Part shown: one piece after another, positions 59,020 through 64,000 of the stretch
Position numbering within the stretch: position 1 is the first letter of the stretch
Layout of the letters: each line of letters begins with the position of its first letter
Origin: Leucobacter weissii
Lineage (GTDB): Bacteria > Actinomycetota > Actinomycetes > Actinomycetales > Microbacteriaceae
Assembly: GCF_017565745.1 (NCBI RefSeq)
Contig: NZ_JAGDYM010000007.1
Location: 186,001-250,000, forward strand
DNA: 64,000 nt
Direction: 5' to 3'
The notes under the pieces: model-generated
Databases searched by the model: none
Seen by the model: only the letters and a program-made list of their open reading frames with translations
Told to the model about the DNA's origin: nothing
Position numbers and translations under genes: made by a program

Positions 59020-60333
59020 ATGAGCGGACAGGGCGAGCGGGCGTCGACCGCGGGGTCCCCTCGCGGCGCGGCCGCCGCATCCCTCGCGGAGCTCGAACTG
59101 CTCCGCGAAGCGCTCGGGATCGGGCCCGAGGCCGTCTCGGCGGTGTCGCGGGAGCCGCTGGGAGCCGGGTCCGCGGCGGGTTTCGACGTGAGCGTGGACG
59201 CCGACGACTCCGCTCCGGCCCGGCTGCGATACTACGTCGACACCTCCCGGCTCGCGGTCGAGCGGGAGACCGGGCTGGCCCTCGGAGCGCCCGACGGTCC
59301 CGGCGGTCCCGATGCGCGGATCTGGCTGCACCCCGCCGATCCGCACCTGCCGGCGCTCCCCGCGGTCGCCTTCCACGGCGCGGCGGAGGCGCTGCTCGCG
59401 CGGATCGGCGTCTCCGGCGGCTCCGCGCCCGAGTTCGTCGCCTACCGCCCCGGTCGTCGGGCGGTGCTCCGCATCGACACCGCTGACGGCACGGTCTGGG
59501 TGAAGGTCGTGCGCCCGCGGCGTGCCGAGCGGATCGCCGCCGCTCACGCGGCCTGCGACGAGGCCGGCCTGCCCACCCCGGCCGTGCTGGGCTGGTCGCC
59601 GGCGGGCGTGCTGCTGCTCGCGGACGCCGACGGGATCCCCGCGGCCTCGGCGGACTGGGAGCCCGATGACCTGCTGGACCGGGTCGCCCGTCTGCGGGAG
59701 AGCATCGCCGAGGTCGAGACCTCCGCCCCGAACGTTCTCGGACGTTCGGGGCCGGTAGGTGCTGCGCGGTCTTCAGCGGTTCCCACCGCTGAAGCGGTGC
59801 GCGGCATCGCCGAGCGGCTCGACTGGTACGCGGACCGCTTCGCGGGCTCGGAGCGCGCGGCGAGGATCGCGGCACGGGCGAGAGCGATCCTCGACGGCGA
59901 GTCCGGTCGAGCGGCAACGGTCGTCCACGGCGATCTCCACTTCGGCCAGCTCTTCCTGGGACCGGACGGCTCGATCACGGGCCTCGTCGACGTCGACACC
60001 CTGGGCGTCGGCGATCCCGGGGAGGATCCCGCGGCCTTCCTCGGTCATGCGGTGGCGAGCGCGCTCCTCACCGTGCCGGAGCGCCGCCGCCGCGTCTGGG
60101 ACCTGGCCGACCGCGCCGCGGCGCGCTGGGCGCACGACAGCGGGGTGCGCGCCCGCTTCGCCGTCCACATGCTCGGCCACGCGCTCGCCGCCGCCGACCG
60201 CGACGACCCTCCGGGCGCCGCCCGCCTGCTGGGCGCCGCCGAGGCGGTGCTCCGCGGCGACCCGCCCTCCGGGGCTCCGCAGGCGGCCGACGAGCCTAAG
60301 AATGCTCTCACCCGTCCCTTGGAGACGGTTTAA
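59020..60333 (+). CDS. APH-fold phosphotransferase-like protein
   Basis: 437-residue protein with an aminoglycoside phosphotransferase/choline-kinase-like fold. Catalytic loop VVHGDLHFGQLFL near 303-315 and the second aspartate in GLVDVDTLGVGDPGEDPAAFLGH near 322-344. A glycine-rich loop is poorly marked. A region near residues 236-258 is encoded by two palindromes and is probably an insertion. Natural substrate unknown; resistance is not implied. ATG with weak TTGAAGG upstream, divergent from the kinase gene. Confidence 0.72.
   Translation: MSGQGERASTAGSPRGAAAASLAELELLREALGIGPEAVSAVSREPLGAGSAAGFDVSVDADDSAPARLRYYVDTSRLAVERETGLALGAPDGPGGPDARIWLHPADPHLPALPAVAFHGAAEALLARIGVSGGSAPEFVAYRPGRRAVLRIDTADGTVWVKVVRPRRAERIAAAHAACDEAGLPTPAVLGWSPAGVLLLADADGIPAASADWEPDDLLDRVARLRESIAEVETSAPNVLGRSGPVGAARSSAVPTAEAVRGIAERLDWYADRFAGSERAARIAARARAILDGESGRAATVVHGDLHFGQLFLGPDGSITGLVDVDTLGVGDPGEDPAAFLGHAVASALLTVPERRRRVWDLADRAAARWAHDSGVRARFAVHMLGHALAAADRDDPPGAARLLGAAEAVLRGDPPSGAPQAADEPKNALTRPLETV
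59726..59794 (+). repeat. Two palindromes inside the APH-like gene
   Basis: CCCCGAACGT (59726-59735) pairs with ACGTTCGGGG (59742-59751), and CTTCAGCGGT (59771-59780) pairs with ACCGCTGAAG (59785-59794). Both are perfect ten-base inverted repeats, six and four bases apart. Together they span about 23 codons in frame. Confidence 0.8.
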
Positions 60334-60409
60334 CCCCGGCCGGGAGTATTGAGAGTGCAACATCCGGGCGCGGCCGACCGCCGTTCCCGACCAGACGAAG
60401 GAGAACGAC

Positions 60410-60820
60410 ATGGACAAGAAGAAGTGGATTCTGTATGGGACCACCGGCGTCTTCGGCCTGAGCCTGTTCGCGGGCGGCGCCGTCGTGGCGGCGAACGCCC
60501 TCGAACTGCGGACCACCGACGGCACCGTCGTGCCGGGCGGCGCGATCACCGACGACGGCCGGACCGTCGCGGTGAACGGGCCGGCGCAGGAGACCGCCGT
60601 CGACTCGTCGGTGACCGTCGTCAGCGTCCCCTCCGCGGCCTCGGTGCCCACGCCGGCCTCGGCCGCGTCCGCTCCGTCGGCGCAGACGCCCGTCTCGGTG
60701 CCGACCCCCGCCTCGCCCGCCTCCCCGGCCTCGGCCCCCTCGGCCCAATCGGCGCCGACCCCCGCCAGCCCGCCGAGTGCGGCCTCGCCCGCCTCGGCGG
60801 CCTCCGCCGGCTCCCTCTGA
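60410..60820 (+). CDS. Small exported Ala/Ser/Pro-rich protein
   Basis: 136-residue protein: MDKKKW start, a single membrane segment (about 8-28), a short globular part (about 30-65) and a low-complexity tail rich in PAS repeats (SVPTPAS, SAPTPAS types). It may be exported or membrane-anchored; no cleavage site is certain and no sorting signal is present. ATG follows AAGGAGAA. No family recognised. The tail probably forms a flexible linker through the wall. Confidence 0.75.
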   Translation: MDKKKWILYGTTGVFGLSLFAGGAVVAANALELRTTDGTVVPGGAITDDGRTVAVNGPAQETAVDSSVTVVSVPSAASVPTPASAASAPSAQTPVSVPTPASPASPASAPSAQSAPTPASPPSAASPASAASAGSL

Positions 60821-60830
60821 ACGGTTCCGT

Positions 60831-60862
60831 GACCCCGCCGCGCCCTTGAGCGCGCCGGGGTC
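60831..60862 (+). terminator. Hairpin after the Ala/Ser/Pro-rich protein gene
   Basis: GACCCCGCCGCGC (60831-60843) and GCGCGCCGGGGTC (60850-60862) form a 13-base stem with one mismatch, 11 bases after the stop. No T-run. Probable terminator. Confidence 0.65.
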
Positions 60863-60991
60863 GCGCGTGTTACCGGTTGTTTCCGAGCCGCTTCGGCCTC
60901 GCTGCGACAGTCCGTACGCTGAGGGAACGAGAAGTGAGGCCGGCGCCGGGCGCCTGCGCCTCATCCGCGAGATCGGCGAAGGGAGGCCGCA

Positions 60992-62053
60992 GTGCCTGAC
61001 GACACCGCAGCTCGGAACCCGTCCGAGTGGAGGCTCCCCTCCGGCTTCCGCGACCCAGCCGAATCCCCGGTCTTCGCCGACGTGCTCGAGAACGTCGGCG
61101 CCACCCCTCTGGTGCGCGTGAACCGCCTGGCCCCCGGGGCTCCGGGAGAGATCTGGGTGAAGCTCGACCAGTTCAACGTCGGGGGATCCTCGAAGGACCG
61201 GATCGGCCTGAACATCATCCGCTCGGCGATCGCCGCGGGCGAACTGAGACCGGGGCAGCGCATCGTCGACTTCGGAGCGGGCAACACCGCGATCGGATAC
61301 GCGCTCGCCGGGCTGGCCACGGGACACCCGGTCACGATCGTGCACAACCCGGAACTGTCGCCGGAGAAGGCGAGCCTCCTCCGGCTCCTCGGTGCCGATC
61401 TCGTGCCCGGACGCCACGACGTGCCCCCGGACGACCCGCGGAACTGGGCCGCCATCGCCGAGCGCTACGAGCGCGAGGACCCGAGCAACTGGTGGGCGAG
61501 GCAGGTCTCGACGCCCGCGAATCCCGACGCCCACGTCGACTCGACCGGCCCCGAGGTGTGGCATCAGACCGGCGGTCGCGTCACCCACTGGATCGCGGCC
61601 GTGGCCACCGGGGGCACGGTCAGCGGCACCGGCAGGTATCTGAAGTCCAGGAAGCCGGAGGTGTCGGTGATCGCGACGGATTTCACCGAGAAGGTCGAGG
61701 TCACGAACCTGCTGCCGATCCTGGACCGGGCCGAGGGCTGGGAAGAGCTCGAACGCGATTTCCCCGAGAACCTCCAGCTCGACGTGCTCGATCGCTTCGA
61801 ATCGCGGCGCAAGGCGGAGGTCATCGATTACGGCTGGCACGTCGCCCGCACCGAGGGGCTGGTGCTCGGGCCCTCGTCCGTGCTGAGCCTGCGCATCGCC
61901 GTGGATCTCGCCCATCGGGTGCCTCCGGGCTCGGTCATCGTCAGCTTCTCCGCCGACAGCGGCCGCGACTACACCAGCCGGGAATACAACGCCGACTGGC
62001 TGCGGGCGAACGGCTACGGCGAGATCGCCGACAAGTACGAACCCCGCCACTAG
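60992..62053 (+). CDS. PLP-dependent cysteine synthase/cystathionine beta-synthase-like enzyme
   Basis: 353-residue fold-type II PLP enzyme. The Schiff-base lysine K68 lies in GGSSKDRIG, and the phosphate-binding loop ATGGTVSGTGRYLK is near 204-217. The usual substrate loop SGNTG reads GAGNTAIG here. FSADSGRDYTSREY near 322-335 fits the CBS-like group. There are no regulatory CBS domains. Uses O-acetylserine or a similar acceptor with sulfide or homocysteine; which is not decided. GTG start with GAAGGGAGG upstream. The gene after it encodes a flavin monooxygenase that might release sulfur or nitrogen. Confidence 0.82.
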   Translation: MPDDTAARNPSEWRLPSGFRDPAESPVFADVLENVGATPLVRVNRLAPGAPGEIWVKLDQFNVGGSSKDRIGLNIIRSAIAAGELRPGQRIVDFGAGNTAIGYALAGLATGHPVTIVHNPELSPEKASLLRLLGADLVPGRHDVPPDDPRNWAAIAERYEREDPSNWWARQVSTPANPDAHVDSTGPEVWHQTGGRVTHWIAAVATGGTVSGTGRYLKSRKPEVSVIATDFTEKVEVTNLLPILDRAEGWEELERDFPENLQLDVLDRFESRRKAEVIDYGWHVARTEGLVLGPSSVLSLRIAVDLAHRVPPGSVIVSFSADSGRDYTSREYNADWLRANGYGEIADKYEPRH

Positions 62054-62344
62054 AGCGAGAGCGTGCTCGACCCGCACGCTTTCGTGCTCGATCTGGAGCA
62101 TCGCTCGCCGTCGCGATGAGCGCCGTCGGCGCGTCCTCCGCCGAGTTCGCGCGCCCGGTTCCGCGCTCTCGCCCTCGTCCCCGGGGCTCGTTCTTGTCGC
62201 CGTGTGACGCTCGGTTTCCTCGCGTGAAGCACGGTTGCCCACTGTTACCGCGCGCCGGGAGCGCCGCCGTCTCCTGCGCCTAGCATGTTCCACGAGTCGC
62301 GCCGCGGCGCACCGCGATCACGGAGCAAGAGAGCAGGTCCTCCC
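62054..62344. other. Intergenic stretch before the flavin monooxygenase gene
   Basis: 291 bases without a gene. A TAGCAT box near 62281 may be the -10 element of the downstream gene; a GCACG/CGTGC pair lies at the start. No riboswitch, tRNA or clear operator is visible. Confidence 0.5.
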
Positions 62345-63670
62345 ATGTCAGAGCCCATCCACTTCGGCTGGTTCGTCGGCCAGGGCTTCGGCGTCCAGGG
62401 CTGGCGCAAGGACAGCTCGCGCTGGGGCTACCGCTGGTATCAGCCCGACATCTGGGAGCAGGCGGCCCGCGTGCTGGAGCAGGCCGGGTTCGACTTCCTG
62501 CTCCTCAAGGACGGTCCCGTCTTCACCGGCACCGAGGCCAGCAGGAGGATCGGATTGGCCAGCGCGGAGGCGGCCCCGCGGCACGAGCCCCTGCTGCTCG
62601 TCCCTCTGCTGCTGCGGGCGACCACGCACCTGGGCATCGTCCCGACCCTGAACAGCTCCCACTACGACCCCTACATCGCCGCACGTCAGATCGCCACGCT
62701 CGCCCACCTCGACACGCCTCGCGTGGGCCTGAACGTGGTCACGAGCGGAGGGCCGAACGCGCTCGAGAACTTCAGCCTGTTCGATGAGCAGCTCGACTCC
62801 CGGGGCACGTACGACCGCGCCACGGAGTGGATCACGATCGTCAAGCAGCTTTGGCAGAGCTGGGACCGCGACGCGGTGATCGAGGACGAGGCGGGCCGCG
62901 TCTACGCGCTCGCGGAGCGGACGCGCCGGATCGACTTCTCGGGCGAGTTCTTCGACGTCGCGGGGCCCGGAGTGTCGCTCCCGTTCCAGGACGACGGGCC
63001 GCTCATCGTGGCGCCGTCCAACTCACCGCGCGGCCTGCAGTTCGTCGGCGAGCACGGGGACGTGCAGTTCGGCTACGCGACGAAGCCCGAGCACATCGCC
63101 CGGATCCGATCCGGCATCGACGGAGCCTCCCGTCCGGACGGGCGCGATCCGCGCGAGGTGAAGGTGTTCACCGCCATCTCTCCCAAGGTCGTCGGATCCC
63201 GGGCCGAGAAGGAGGAATACCTCAGCTGGCGCCGGAGCGACGAGTCGCTGCTCCGCGAGCTCCCGCTGCTCTCGGTGATCCTGGACTACGACCTGACCAC
63301 CCTCGACTTCGATGAGCCGTTGCCGCGCGAGCTGCACGAGCAGTGGACGTCGAACCCGGTCAGCGCGGGGGTGGTCGGAGCCTTCCTCAGCACCGTCGAC
63401 GATCCGGAGACGGCGCCGTTCCGCGAACTCGCCGCGCGAAGCACGCACGGCCAGTCCGGGGACATCGTCGGCACCGCCGAGGAGATCGCCGACCACGTCG
63501 AAGAGCTCGTCGACACGACCGCGCTCGACGGCGTGCTCTTCGACTTCAACGTCGACCCGGAGAGCCTGTTCGGCACGCTGGTGCCGCTCGTGCCGGTGCT
63601 GCGCCGTCGCGGGCTGCTGCGCACCGAGTACGGATCCACCTCCCTGCGCGAGAATCTGAACGAGTTCTGA
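62345..63670 (+). CDS. NtaA/SnaA/DszA-family FMN monooxygenase
   Basis: 441-residue luciferase-like FMNH2-dependent monooxygenase of the NtaA/SnaA/DszA/SoxA family. Marks: FGWFVGQGFGVQGWRKDSSRWG at the N-terminus, LGIVPTLNSSHYDPYIAARQIATLAHLDTPRVGLNVVTSGGPNALENF near 97-144 (typical), and LIVAPSNSPRGLQF near 221. Members oxidise chelators, sulfones or streptogramins. ATG start. Usually needs a separate flavin reductase, which is not in this window. It is three bases from the next gene, a hydrolase. Confidence 0.88.
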   Translation: MSEPIHFGWFVGQGFGVQGWRKDSSRWGYRWYQPDIWEQAARVLEQAGFDFLLLKDGPVFTGTEASRRIGLASAEAAPRHEPLLLVPLLLRATTHLGIVPTLNSSHYDPYIAARQIATLAHLDTPRVGLNVVTSGGPNALENFSLFDEQLDSRGTYDRATEWITIVKQLWQSWDRDAVIEDEAGRVYALAERTRRIDFSGEFFDVAGPGVSLPFQDDGPLIVAPSNSPRGLQFVGEHGDVQFGYATKPEHIARIRSGIDGASRPDGRDPREVKVFTAISPKVVGSRAEKEEYLSWRRSDESLLRELPLLSVILDYDLTTLDFDEPLPRELHEQWTSNPVSAGVVGAFLSTVDDPETAPFRELAARSTHGQSGDIVGTAEEIADHVEELVDTTALDGVLFDFNVDPESLFGTLVPLVPVLRRRGLLRTEYGSTSLRENLNEF

Positions 63671-63672
63671 TC

Positions 63673-64000
63673 ATGAGCGGGATACGACACGTCTACGACG
63701 TGCAGCTCCCCGGGCGCGGGGGCGGATCGCTCGCAGTGGACCTGCACTTCACCGGCAGCGCGGACGAGCACCCGGTCCTGCTCTGGTTCCACGGCGGAGG
63801 ATGGACCCGCGGCGGCCGTCGAGCCTCGGAGGAGAAGATCCTCTGGCCCTATGCGCGGGCCGGCCTGACGGTGGTCTCGGTCGGGTACCGGCTGTCGGGA
63901 GAGGCGAATCACCCCGCGCAGCTCGACGACGCGTTCGACGCGCTCGCGTGGCTGTCGGATCCAGAATCCGGCTATTCGTTCGACACCTCGAGGGTGTTCG
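63673..64000 (+). CDS. Alpha/beta hydrolase (cut by window end)
   Basis: First 109 residues of an esterase/carboxylesterase-like protein. The oxyanion motif HGGGW lies at about 41-45, followed by VSVGYRLSGEANHPAQLDDAFDALAWL, typical of the HSL/BD-FAE type. The nucleophile elbow is beyond the window. ATG lies two bases after the stop of the flavin monooxygenase gene, so the two are in one operon. Confidence 0.8.
   Translation, partial: MSGIRHVYDVQLPGRGGGSLAVDLHFTGSADEHPVLLWFHGGGWTRGGRRASEEKILWPYARAGLTVVSVGYRLSGEANHPAQLDDAFDALAWLSDPESGYSFDTSRVF

Noticed and set aside
59020-60333. Calling the APH-fold gene an antibiotic resistance gene
   Set aside because: Only the general phosphotransferase motifs are seen; no subfamily marks for aminoglycoside or macrolide enzymes are present.
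1-64000. Search by eye for insertion sequences, prophage genes and CRISPR arrays
   Set aside because: No transposase, integrase or phage structural gene and no regularly spaced repeats with spacers were found.

Overview
The window is 64 kb of very GC-rich chromosomal DNA with dense, mostly intact genes and many 1- or 4-base start/stop overlaps. The gene families (class C sortases with pilins, an Asp23/AmaP envelope-stress cluster, a LAL-type LuxR regulator, DUF1990, CsbD, many GTG and TTG starts) point to a high-GC actinobacterium, most likely of the Micrococcales and plausibly Microbacteriaceae. The genus cannot be fixed from the sequence alone. There are no insertion sequences, prophage genes or CRISPR arrays. 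All tRNAs and housekeeping genes look intact.

Layout. 1-2981: end of thiM followed by a three-gene ABC importer, probably for a thiamine precursor. 3003-5331: glyA-folD one-carbon operon behind a recognisable ZTP (pfl) riboswitch. 5343-18053: a LAL/LuxR regulator divergent from a sortase-assembled pilus locus (very large tip adhesin, pilin A, class C sortase, pilin B, second class C sortase). 18063-24238: DedA protein, a truncated lactate-permease remnant, a membrane-anchored glycerophosphodiesterase, a zinc metallopeptidase, a hypothetical gene, tRNA-Lys followed by short repeats, and a SRPBCC-DUF1990 fusion. 24217-28812: an Asp23/Gls24-AmaP-DUF2273 envelope-stress cluster on the minus strand, with an ECF-like sigma factor operon and CsbD. 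29056-30189: a DUF697-like GTPase.

30195-34919: an IclR regulator divergent from a four-gene cluster (NCS1 permease, cysteine hydrolase, PF06684 protein, enamidase-like amidohydrolase) that looks like an N-heterocycle utilisation module. 34964-45924: assorted metabolic and membrane genes, two aminopeptidases in an operon, a tRNA Glu-Asp-Phe cluster, and a paired SMR transporter. 45956-56691: an IclR regulator divergent from an eight-gene catabolic operon: flavin monooxygenase, AtzB/TrzA-like amidohydrolase, HSL-type hydrolase, a ribose-type ABC importer, hydroxyquinol 1,2-dioxygenase and maleylacetate reductase. This reads as uptake and breakdown of an unidentified aromatic (probably amide-, amine- or ester-bearing) compound through hydroxyquinol and maleylacetate to 3-oxoadipate. 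It is the best candidate for an undescribed system in the window. 56713-64000: a two-component system, an APH-fold protein carrying unusual palindromes, a small Ala/Ser/Pro-rich exported protein, a cysteine-synthase-like enzyme, a NtaA-family flavin monooxygenase, and the start of an alpha/beta hydrolase cut by the window edge.

Intergenic DNA is short throughout. No gene-free stretch exceeds 300 bases; the longest are 62054-62344 and 44365-44645.
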